The notes below the pieces were generated by a model. The model was not told the origin of the DNA. It made no database searches and saw nothing but the letters and a program-made list of their open reading frames with translations. 5,892 bases of DNA from Myxococcales bacterium (GTDB taxonomy: Bacteria; Myxococcota; Polyangia; Polyangiales; Polyangiaceae): NCBI GenBank assembly GCA_003151595.1, contig PLXW01000075.1, forward strand, positions 1 to 5,892. Reading direction: 5' to 3'. The translations under genes and the position numbers were made by a program. This document shows positions 1 through 5,546 of this stretch, piece by piece (position 1 is the first letter of the stretch; each line of letters opens with the position of its first letter).

Positions 1-506
1 CGCGCGGCGCGGAACGCCCGATAGCGCGCGCGGAAGACGAGCGCCGCGGACAGCAGCGTTGCCATCGCCACCGTCGCCAGCCCGCTCACGGCGCCGTCGT
101 CGCCGAGCCGCGCGAGCGGCCCCACGTGAACCGCACCCGCCACGAGCGGCACGAACCCGGCGATCACCGCGAGCCACGCGCGCGGCGCGTACGGAAGCGG
201 CGCCATCGCTGCGATCCCCGCCAGGACGGCCGTCGCCAGCGCCCCCTCCAGCGCCCAGGCGCCTCCGAGCTTCACTGCGCCCACGCCCCAGGCCAGCGCA
301 GCGGCGACGAGAAACGCCGCCGTCACGACCGAGAGCGCGACGCGGATCGCATGACGCGCGGGCGTCCTCGGGGCGACCTCCTCGCGAAGGATGTCCGAAG
401 CCAGCACGGGCGGCTTGATCGGTCCGGGTCGCACCGGAAACGGCTTGGTCGACGCGGGGAGCGACGACGTCGACATCGGTGGCGGCGGGGTCGGGTGGAC
501 GGGCAT
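1..506 (-). CDS. Multi-pass membrane protein of unknown function (N-terminal part, runs off left edge)
   Basis: I do not recognise this protein. The reading frame is open on the minus strand from an ATG at 506 to the window edge, giving 168 complete codons without a stop; an in-frame TGA at 542-540 lies upstream, so the start is confined to ATG 506 or the adjoining GTG 509. AGGA at 520-517 sits 10 nt before the ATG and 7 nt before the GTG. The first 50 residues are rich in Pro, Ser and Thr (starting MPVHPTPPPP) and look cytoplasmic and disordered. Four hydrophobic stretches follow, at about residues 53-77, 84-103, 108-128 and 138-158, and the last is followed by an Arg-rich segment (RARYRAFRAA). 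Ala/Val/Leu-rich helices and G/C-ending codons fit a real gene. The C-terminus is outside the window, so no function can be given. It may share a transcript with the amidohydrolase gene upstream. Confidence 0.72.
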   Translation of the reverse strand, partial: MPVHPTPPPPMSTSSLPASTKPFPVRPGPIKPPVLASDILREEVAPRTPARHAIRVALSVVTAAFLVAAALAWGVGAVKLGGAWALEGALATAVLAGIAAMAPLPYAPRAWLAVIAGFVPLVAGAVHVGPLARLGDDGAVSGLATVAMATLLSAALVFRARYRAFRAA

Positions 507-595
507 CACGCGCTCGTCCTGTCGCCGATCAGGCCGCGATCAGCGCGCGCGCTCGTGCGAAGTGGGCCTTCCCCTGGCGGAATGCGTTCGCTCAT
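506..595 (-). CDS. Possible 29-residue small ORF upstream of the membrane protein
   Basis: A short frame starts at ATG 595 and ends with TGA at 508-506. It encodes 29 residues beginning MSERIPPGEG and ending GDRTSA. GAGG at 607-604 lies 8 nt before the ATG, a reasonable ribosome binding site. Its stop overlaps the ATG of the membrane protein as TGATG, an arrangement typical of translational coupling. The peptide is hydrophilic, with no membrane segment or recognisable motif. It begins 42 nt after the stop of the amidohydrolase gene. It could be a coupling leader or real small protein, or simply a chance frame in GC-rich DNA. The length is too short for codon statistics to decide. Confidence 0.3.
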   Translation of the reverse strand: MSERIPPGEGPLRTSARADRGLIGDRTSA

Positions 596-603
596 CGATG
601 TTG

Positions 604-607
604 CCTC
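604..607 (-). promoter_or_regulatory. Candidate ribosome binding site of the 29-residue ORF
   Basis: The minus strand reads GCGAGG ending at 604, with 8 nt to the ATG at 595. It is the main support for translation of the small ORF, since the AGGA before the membrane-protein start is weaker. Confidence 0.3.
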
Positions 608-637
608 GCTGACCGCGAGACGACTCGCGGGGCATGC

Positions 638-1489
638 TCAGCGTAGCGCGAGCTCCCCGAGCTTGGCCACCAAGCCGCGGCACCAAGCACGCACATCCAC
701 CGACTTGGTGTGCAGCGCGAGCCGCTCTTCATCCATGTAAAGCCGCCGCGCCAGCTCGACCTGGACCGCGTGGACGCGATCGCCCGGGCGGCCGTAGTGG
801 GTCGTCGTGAAGCCGCCGCGGTACGGGTCGTCGTGGCGAACGGACCACCCGTGGACCGCCGCCAGCGACTCGACGGCGTCGATGAAGCGTCCGTCGGCCG
901 TGGTTCGCCCGCGGGTGCCGGGGACGACGTCGGCCCGGGCAGGCCCGATCGCCCCCGAGGCCCAACGTGCGTGGCTCGGCATCGAGTGCGCGGCGAGAAC
1001 GACGGCCACGCCGAAACGTTCGAGCTTGTGCGCGAGAACCCGGCGCAGCTCGGCGTGGTACGGGCGATGGTAGGCGGCGAGCCTTCGCTCCAGCTCAGCG
1101 CGCCGCAACGGCTTGGCGAAGACGCGCGCGCCGTCGCCGCTGAGGCGCCAGATGACGCCGCGAGGGGCACGCGCGATCGCCGATGCGCCCTCCACCGATT
1201 CGGCGTCGACGTCGTCCTCGGCGCGATTCAGATCGATGACATAGCGCGAGATGTTCGCGCGGATCAGCGTCGCGCCCTCGAGAGTCGCGTCAGCGTACAG
1301 CTCGTCGACGAAGAGATCCGCGTCGCGCGCGAAGCACGCTTGTGGGACGTCGATCTGCGCCATGACCTCCGGGGGCATCTCGATCCCCGCGTGCGGGACC
1401 TCGACGATCACGGGGGTTTCCCGGGTCGAGGACGGCTCGGCGAGGTCGTAGGGGCGATCGCCCGATCCCATGGTTCGCGACGCTAGCAT
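638..1489 (-). CDS. N-formylglutamate amidohydrolase family protein
   Basis: This 283-residue soluble protein matches the N-formylglutamate amidohydrolase family, metal-dependent enzymes that release formate and glutamate from N-formylglutamate in histidine breakdown (HutG), with other members acting on related N-acyl substrates. Visible family features, in order: a beta strand ending VEVPHAG (29-35), RDADLFVDELY (55-65), RYVIDLNR (82-89), a helix YHRPYH (140-145), AAHSMPS (166-172), PGTRG (190-194), and DDPYRGGFTTTHYGRP (220-235) leading to VHAVQVELARRLYMDE (239-254). In the family as I know it the central motif is Asp-x-His-Ser; here the first position is Ala166. I chose ATG 1489 because GAAGG lies 10 nt upstream; ATG 1471 (277 residues) has no visible binding site but is possible. 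An open frame extends further upstream, but it is antisense to the hydrolase gene and lacks family similarity. No other hut gene is visible, so the exact substrate is uncertain. Confidence 0.85.
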   Translation of the reverse strand: MLASRTMGSGDRPYDLAEPSSTRETPVIVEVPHAGIEMPPEVMAQIDVPQACFARDADLFVDELYADATLEGATLIRANISRYVIDLNRAEDDVDAESVEGASAIARAPRGVIWRLSGDGARVFAKPLRRAELERRLAAYHRPYHAELRRVLAHKLERFGVAVVLAAHSMPSHARWASGAIGPARADVVPGTRGRTTADGRFIDAVESLAAVHGWSVRHDDPYRGGFTTTHYGRPGDRVHAVQVELARRLYMDEERLALHTKSVDVRAWCRGLVAKLGELALR

Positions 1490-1499
1490 CGCGCGCGGA

Positions 1500-1504
1500 C
1501 CTTC
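1500..1504 (-). promoter_or_regulatory. Ribosome binding site supporting start at 1489
   Basis: GAAGG on the minus strand, 10 nt before ATG 1489. It favours this start over the in-frame ATG at 1471, which has no purine-rich element before it. Confidence 0.4.
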
Positions 1505-1543
1505 GCCGCGCCCGCGCGAATCGTCCGAAAAATATGGGGTCAG

Positions 1544-1552
1544 TGTTATGAC
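1544..1552 (+). promoter_or_regulatory. Possible extended -10 promoter element for the hydrolase gene
   Basis: The plus strand has TGTTATGAC, a TGn extended -10 followed by a hexamer matching TATAAT at 4 of 6 positions, inside the only AT-richer patch of the divergent intergenic region. No good -35 hexamer is present 17 nt upstream. The inverted repeat begins at the next base. The call is weak, because myxobacterial promoters vary widely and many are read by alternative sigma factors. Confidence 0.25.
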
Positions 1553-1566
1553 CGACCGAACGGTCG
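1553..1566. promoter_or_regulatory. Perfect inverted repeat, candidate repressor operator
   Basis: CGACCGAACGGTCG is a perfect 6-bp inverted repeat around a 2-nt spacer. It lies in the 135-bp region between the divergent amidohydrolase and hydrolase genes and just after the possible -10 element, where a bound protein would block transcription start. Compact repeats of the ACCG/CGGT type are common operators for TetR-family repressors; that assignment is by resemblance only. No regulator gene is visible in the window. The spacer is too short for a useful RNA hairpin loop, which favours a DNA-binding site. Confidence 0.45.
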
Positions 1567-1613
1567 AATTTGGTTGTCCGGCGCCTCCGATGAGTGCTGA
1601 ATCGCGGCGAAAC

Positions 1614-1618
1614 GGAGG
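1614..1618 (+). promoter_or_regulatory. Strong ribosome binding site of the hydrolase gene
   Basis: GGAGG, 6 nt before ATG 1625. It fixes the start of the hydrolase and places the signal peptide at the very N-terminus. Confidence 0.8.
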
Positions 1619-1624
1619 CACGCC

Positions 1625-2803
1625 ATGGGGAAACGAATTGCGCGGAGCGCGACCACCGCGGTCGTGATGGTGCTGACGACGCTGCTCGTGCTCGAAGGGC
1701 GCGCGCGCGCGCAGGACTACGCGGACGCGGGGGCGTTCGCGGTCGACACCAGCACGGCCGACGCCGGAGGAGCACCCGTCGAGCTCGTCGTTCCGCAAGG
1801 CACCGGACCGTTCCCGCTCATAATCGCGAGTCACGGATGGTCTGCGACGAACGCGCAGCAGCTCGGATGGGCGCAGCACTTCGCGAGCTGGGGGTTCGTC
1901 GTCGTGTCGCCTTCGTTTCCGAACACGTTCTCGCCCGACGCGAACGTCGACAGCGCCATCATCGAAGCGCTGGTGACGACGTACGCGAGCGCCGCCACCG
2001 ATTCGCCGGCGCGCGGGAAGGTGGACGCGACGCGCATCGGGCTCGAGGGGCATAGCGCCGGTGGGCTCGCGTCGACGCTCGCGGCCACCGTGGTCGCGCC
2101 GGGCGCGATGGTGCTCTTCGACCCGGTCGACAGCGCGGACGCGGGGCGCTCGGCGTACGCGACGGCATGCACGCCCATGCTGGGAATCTTCGCCGACCCG
2201 AGCTCGTGCAACGACCAGGAGGAGTGGTCGACGTTCGCCACCGACACGACCGCGCCTCTCGTGATGTTCCACGTCGTGGGCTCGTCGCACTGCGACGGTG
2301 AGAACGCCGACCGCGGCGCGGCGTGCGGGATCGTCTGCGGTGGGAATGCGGACCCGACGCGCCAGGCGGTGTACGCGCGCTACGCGACGGCGTTCTTCCT
2401 CGCCAAGCTAAAAGGGGACGGCAACGCGGCAGCGCTCCTCGTCGACACCGCGCTGGCGAGCGACCCGGCGATCACCAGCGCGGCGGTGCAGGCGGGGAAC
2501 GGATGCGCGACGGTCGTCGAACCCGATGGCGGCGTTATCACGGTCACCGACGGCTCTACTCCGATAGCGAACCCGAGCCCCACGCCGACATCGACGCCGA
2601 CCGCGAGCCCGACATCGACCTCGCCCCCGACGTCGACGCCGCCTGCAAACGGGAGCTCGCCCAGCACCACCACGTCCGAGCCGTCGTCCACCAGCGGTTG
2701 CGGCTGCACGCTCGCCGGCGCGTCCACGAACGGATCACCCTTCGCCCTTGGCTTCGCCGCGCTCGCGCTCGCGCATCGCCGCCGCCGTCAGGCGCGGGGG
2801 TGA
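1625..2803 (+). CDS. Exported chlorophyllase/dienelactone-hydrolase-like alpha/beta hydrolase with MYXO-CTERM-like anchor
   Basis: This 392-residue protein is probably a secreted, surface-attached esterase or lipase. Residues 1-29 form a signal peptide: MGKRIARS, a hydrophobic core about 10-23, and Ala-Arg-Ala before Gln30 as the likely cleavage site. The hydrolase domain spans about 45-290. SHGW (69-72) is a likely oxyanion-loop segment, GHSAGG (142-147) is the nucleophile elbow with Ser144, LFDPVD (164-169) supplies a likely Asp166, and SSHCDG (220-225) supplies His222. The DPVD segment resembles chlorophyllase and PET-hydrolase-like families, but the substrate cannot be inferred. Six cysteines (182, 195, 223, 234, 238, 294) suggest disulfides outside the cytoplasm. 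A Pro/Thr/Ser linker (about 311-357) leads to GCGC (358-361), a hydrophobic stretch about 372-383, and RRRR (385-388). This matches a MYXO-CTERM sorting signal, in which the Cys motif is processed by a myxosortase-type protease to hold the protein at the cell surface. The start is fixed by GGAGG 6 nt upstream. The 3' end overlaps xerD by 16 bp. Confidence 0.88.
   Translation: MGKRIARSATTAVVMVLTTLLVLEGRARAQDYADAGAFAVDTSTADAGGAPVELVVPQGTGPFPLIIASHGWSATNAQQLGWAQHFASWGFVVVSPSFPNTFSPDANVDSAIIEALVTTYASAATDSPARGKVDATRIGLEGHSAGGLASTLAATVVAPGAMVLFDPVDSADAGRSAYATACTPMLGIFADPSSCNDQEEWSTFATDTTAPLVMFHVVGSSHCDGENADRGAACGIVCGGNADPTRQAVYARYATAFFLAKLKGDGNAAALLVDTALASDPAITSAAVQAGNGCATVVEPDGGVITVTDGSTPIANPSPTPTSTPTASPTSTSPPTSTPPANGSSPSTTTSEPSSTSGCGCTLAGASTNGSPFALGFAALALAHRRRRQARG
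2561..2695 (+). repeat. Imperfect short repeats encoding the Pro/Thr/Ser linker
   Basis: The linker is built from repeated PTST/SPTSTP-like codons. The 11-mer CCGACATCGAC occurs at 2585-2595 and again at 2609-2619 (24-nt step), and a one-base variant follows at 2627-2637 (18-nt step). Such a segment probably acts as a flexible stalk lifting the hydrolase from the surface. All steps are multiples of three, so unit gain or loss would keep the frame. Confidence 0.6.
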
Positions 2804-3669
2804 GCGCGGGCGTGCGCCGCGCGAATGTGGTCCTGCGCGACCCGCGTGTAGATCTCGGTCGTGCCGAGGTCGGCGTGCCCGAGCATCGCCTGCACCGCGC
2901 GGAGGTCGGCGCCGTTGCGGAGGAGATGCGTCGCGAACGAGTGACGAAGCTTGTGCGGTGACAGCGGCGTCGTGATGCCGGCCGCGCGCGCGTACGTCTT
3001 CAACAGCTTCCAGAAACCCTGGCGCGTGAGCGGGCCGCCGCGCGGGGAGACGAAGAGCGTGACGTCATTCGCGCGCGCCACGTTCGGGCGAACGTCGCGC
3101 ACGTACGCGCCGATGTGATCGAGCGCCGCTTCGCCGACGGGAACGAGGCGACGCTTTCCCCCCTTGCCCAGCGCCGAGACGAGTCCCGACTTCGTGTCGA
3201 GGTCGCCGAGCTTCAGCGCGACGAGCTCGCTCACGCGAAGGCCGGAGGCGTACATGAGATGAATCATCGCCGCGTCGCGAACGCCGCGAGGCTTGGTGCG
3301 ATCGGGCATCACCAGGAGGCGCTCGATCTCGTCGAACGAGAGCACCTTGGGGAGCTTTCGCGCGAGACGCGGGCGGTCGACGAGCTTGGTGGGATCGGTG
3401 GGAATGGCGCGCTCGCGAACCAGGAAGCGGAAGAAGCCGCGCAAGGCTGAGAGCTGACGCGCGCTCGATCGCGCGCCGAAACCACGACGCACGTTCCCCA
3501 CGAGGAGCTCGGCGATCGTGCCGGGGTCGATGTCGCGAGGCTCGATCTCGCCGGCGTGCTCGACGAGCGCGCGGAGATCGCGGGCATAGGCGTCGAGCGT
3601 GTTGCGGGCGAGGGCGCGCTCGACGCGGAGGTGATCGAGGTAGGCGTCGATCCAGCCGTCGAGGGTCAT
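2788..3669 (-). CDS. xerD: Site-specific tyrosine recombinase, XerD type
   Basis: A 293-residue tyrosine recombinase. Chromosomal Xer proteins work as XerC/XerD pairs at dif, resolving chromosome dimers at division with FtsK. The N-terminal SAM-like DNA-binding domain covers about residues 3-88 (with RNTLDAYARDLRAL and SALRGFFRFLVRE), and the catalytic domain about 105-285. All expected catalytic residues are present: Arg145 (ASGLRVSEL), Lys169 (GKGGKRR), His239 and Arg242 (PHKLRHSFATHLL), His265 (LGHADLGTTEIY) and nucleophile Tyr274. Length is normal. The C-terminus HPRA matches XerD proteins more than XerC, so I favour XerD; the partner is not in the window. It starts 42 nt after the trpC stop on the same strand and may be read from the trp transcript, but it lacks a clear ribosome binding site. 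The 3' end overlaps the convergent hydrolase gene by 16 bp. There is no att site or cargo suggesting a phage or integron integrase. Confidence 0.9.
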   Translation of the reverse strand: MTLDGWIDAYLDHLRVERALARNTLDAYARDLRALVEHAGEIEPRDIDPGTIAELLVGNVRRGFGARSSARQLSALRGFFRFLVRERAIPTDPTKLVDRPRLARKLPKVLSFDEIERLLVMPDRTKPRGVRDAAMIHLMYASGLRVSELVALKLGDLDTKSGLVSALGKGGKRRLVPVGEAALDHIGAYVRDVRPNVARANDVTLFVSPRGGPLTRQGFWKLLKTYARAAGITTPLSPHKLRHSFATHLLRNGADLRAVQAMLGHADLGTTEIYTRVAQDHIRAAHARAHPRA

Positions 3670-3711
3670 GACGATCGCGATTGTGCCGCTTCGTCGCGCC
3701 CGGCGCGAATT

Positions 3712-4503
3712 TCAGGCGCCCGCAGCGACGAGCTTGCGGAGGAGCGGCTCGGGATCGTCCTCTCGCATGAGCGCCTCGCCGATGAGCGCGGCGTCGGCGG
3801 AGCCTCGTGAGATGGCTCGCACGTCGTCTTCCGTCTTGATGCCGGACAGATGGATGCGGACGCGATCGTGCGGGATGGACGCGAGCACGCGCGTGGCGCG
3901 CTCCTGGTCCATCACCAGCGTGTCGAGGTCGCGCGCGTTGACGCCGATGACGCGCGCCCCGCACGCCAGCGCCGACGCGAGCTCGTCTTCGTTCGTCACC
4001 TCGACGAGCGGCTGCAGGTCGCGCGCGCGGGCGGCGTCGTGAAGCTCGCGAAGGCGATCGGGGGTGACGATGCGCGCGATGAGGAGCACCGCGTCGGCGC
4101 CTTTCGCGCGCGCGCGATCGAGCTGCACTTCGTCGAGGACGAACTCCTTGGCCAGGATCGGAATGTCGCGCGAGAGGCGATCGAGGCAGGTGCGCACCCG
4201 CGAGACGTCGTCCCACGAGCCGCCGAAGAACGGCCCGTCGCAGAGCACGCTGATCATCGACGCGCCTCCGCGGGCGTACGCTTCGGCGCGCGGACCGACG
4301 TCGCTGGCGCGCGTGAGGTCGCCGGCGCTGGGGCTCTTGCGCTTGATCTCTGCGAGGAGGCGCAGCGGGTCGCCGAGGCCTCGACGAAGAAAGCGGGCGA
4401 CGTCGAGGGTGCCGCGTCGCACCGTCGCAGGCTCTTCGTCGAGCGTCTTCAGCGCGTCGATCTCGGCGCGCTTCGACGTGAGGATTCGTTCGAGCTGGCT
4501 CAC
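3712..4503 (-). CDS. trpC: Indole-3-glycerol phosphate synthase
   Basis: The 263-residue enzyme closes the indole ring, converting 1-(2-carboxyphenylamino)-1-deoxyribulose 5-phosphate to indole-3-glycerol phosphate, in tryptophan synthesis. It is a single-domain TIM barrel of usual length, with no fused TrpF. Motifs, numbered from the GTG start: helix [14 protein letters not shown] at the N-terminus, EIKRKSPS (52-59) with Glu52 and Lys54, AKEF (118-121) with the catalytic Lys119, LVEV (166-169) with Glu168, GVNARDL (187-193) with Asn189, HLSGI (218-222) with Ser220, and the phosphate-binding IGEALM (241-246). The residue before Ser220 is Leu219 where most family members have Glu. The start is GTG at 4503, chosen because family similarity begins there, AAGGAG lies 5 nt upstream, and GTGA overlaps the trpD stop; an upstream ATG at 4548 would add 15 residues from inside trpD and is rejected. 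Confidence 0.95.
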   Translation of the reverse strand: MSQLERILTSKRAEIDALKTLDEEPATVRRGTLDVARFLRRGLGDPLRLLAEIKRKSPSAGDLTRASDVGPRAEAYARGGASMISVLCDGPFFGGSWDDVSRVRTCLDRLSRDIPILAKEFVLDEVQLDRARAKGADAVLLIARIVTPDRLRELHDAARARDLQPLVEVTNEDELASALACGARVIGVNARDLDTLVMDQERATRVLASIPHDRVRIHLSGIKTEDDVRAISRGSADAALIGEALMREDDPEPLLRKLVAAGA

Positions 4504-5546
4504 GTGCGCTCCTTCGCGGCCGAGGCCTTGGTCGCGAGCCGTCGCCACGCTTCGAGCGCCTCGCGCGCGCGCCCGGACGTGACCGCGTCGCGCGCCCGTT
4601 CGCCGCTCGCCGAGAGCGTGATCGTCGCATCGGACACGGCGATGGCCGCCGCCGCGTTCACGAGCACCGCATCGCGCGCGGGATGCGCTTCACCTTCGAG
4701 TATCCGCACGATGGCCTCCGCGTTCGCGCACGCGTCTCCGCCGGCGAGCGCCGCCCGCTCGACGGCGGCGATCCCGAAGTCACGCGGCTCGATCGTCCGC
4801 TCGCGAATCTCTCCCCCAGAGACCTCGCTCACGCGCGTGGTGCTCGCGCAGGGGCTCACTTCGTCGAGACCGTCGTCGCTCCGCACGACCCATGCTCGCA
4901 CGATTCCGAGCGCCAGGAGCGCCCGTGCCGCCACGGGACGAAGCGCGTCGTCGTACACGCCCACGAGCTGGTGCGTCGCGCGCGCCGGGTTCGCGAGCGG
5001 CCCCAGGGCGTTGAAGATCGTCCGCACGCCCAGCTCTCGCCGCGCCTGCGCCGCGTGCGCGAGCGCCGGATGGTGGGCCGGTGCGAAGAGAAACGTGATG
5101 CGCGCGTCACGCAGCATCGCGGCGTGATCGGTCGGCGTGAGGTCGATCGGGATCCCCAGCGCCTCGACCACGTCAGCGCTCCCGCACTGACTCGAGACGG
5201 ACCGATTCCCGTGCTTCGCGACCGCGATGCCCGCGCCTGCGACCACGATCGCCGCGGCCGTCGACAGGTTCAGAGTGCGGGCGCCGTCGCCGCCGGTGCC
5301 GCACGTGTCGAGCACCTGTTCGAGCCCGTGGTCGACCGCCGTCATCGCCTCGCGGAGCGCCTCCGCTCCGGCGACGATCGCCTCGGCCTGCTCACCGCGC
5401 ACGCGCAACGCGACGGCGAACGCTCCGACTTGCACCGGCGTCCACGCCCCCGCGAGGATCGCGTCGAACGCGCGCCGCACGAGATCGCGCGGCGCGGTAC
5501 CGCTCTCCAGCGCCGCGAGCGTCTCGGCGAACGTGATCGCGCTCAT
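4500..5546 (-). CDS. trpD: Anthranilate phosphoribosyltransferase
   Basis: A 348-residue cytoplasmic enzyme that joins anthranilate to PRPP, giving phosphoribosyl-anthranilate, the second step of the tryptophan branch. It has the fold of nucleoside phosphorylase class III transferases: a helical domain (about 1-70) and the alpha/beta PRPP-binding domain. Signature motifs are DTCGTGGD (80-87), NLST (93-96), KHGNRSVSS (111-119), [10 protein letters not shown] (122-131), FAPAHHPA (154-161), [13 protein letters not shown] (175-187) and the metal-binding DGLDE (225-229). All are intact and the length is typical. The ATG at 5546 overlaps the trpG stop as ATGA; there is no strong ribosome binding site, so translation is probably coupled to trpG. 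It is not fused to TrpG, unlike the enterobacterial protein. The last codons carry the AAGGAG used by trpC. A longer open frame toward 5885 runs in a different frame from trpG and is not genuine. Confidence 0.96.
   Translation of the reverse strand: MSAITFAETLAALESGTAPRDLVRRAFDAILAGAWTPVQVGAFAVALRVRGEQAEAIVAGAEALREAMTAVDHGLEQVLDTCGTGGDGARTLNLSTAAAIVVAGAGIAVAKHGNRSVSSQCGSADVVEALGIPIDLTPTDHAAMLRDARITFLFAPAHHPALAHAAQARRELGVRTIFNALGPLANPARATHQLVGVYDDALRPVAARALLALGIVRAWVVRSDDGLDEVSPCASTTRVSEVSGGEIRERTIEPRDFGIAAVERAALAGGDACANAEAIVRILEGEAHPARDAVLVNAAAAIAVSDATITLSASGERARDAVTSGRAREALEAWRRLATKASAAKERT
4509..4514 (-). promoter_or_regulatory. Ribosome binding site of trpC inside trpD
   Basis: AAGGAG on the minus strand, 5 nt before GTG 4503. 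It is encoded by the Lys-Glu codons of the last residues of TrpD, and it decides the GTG start over the upstream ATG. Confidence 0.8.

Noticed and set aside
59..740. Arg-rich plus-strand frames at the left end
   Set aside because: They lie opposite the membrane protein and the 3' end of the amidohydrolase gene, and have the composition of antisense shadows in GC-rich DNA.
1452..1463. 12-bp palindrome GGGCGATCGCCC
   Set aside because: It lies within the 5' coding part of the amidohydrolase, and GCGATCGC-type palindromes are expected by chance at this base composition.
1490..2290. N-terminal extension of the amidohydrolase frame to 550 residues
   Set aside because: The extension is Arg-rich, antisense to the hydrolase gene, and lacks family similarity; the family's first motif begins just after ATG 1489.
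2788..3669. Phage, integron or genomic-island integrase in place of a housekeeping recombinase
   Set aside because: Length, motif spacing, the HPRA C-terminus and base composition match chromosomal XerD. There are no direct repeats, tRNA gene or cargo genes at its edges.
3670..3711. Possible terminator or promoter between trpC and xerD
   Set aside because: The 42-nt gap has GC-rich short complementarity but no stable stem followed by a T run, and no convincing promoter hexamers.
3065..4630. 521-residue minus-strand frame across xerD, trpC and trpD
   Set aside because: Its composition is extremely Arg/Ala/Pro-rich and low in hydrophobic residues. It is a shadow of three well-supported genes in another frame.
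3850..5127. 425-residue plus-strand frame opposite trpC and trpD
   Set aside because: It is antisense to two genes with complete catalytic motifs, has no recognisable domain and lacks a binding site.
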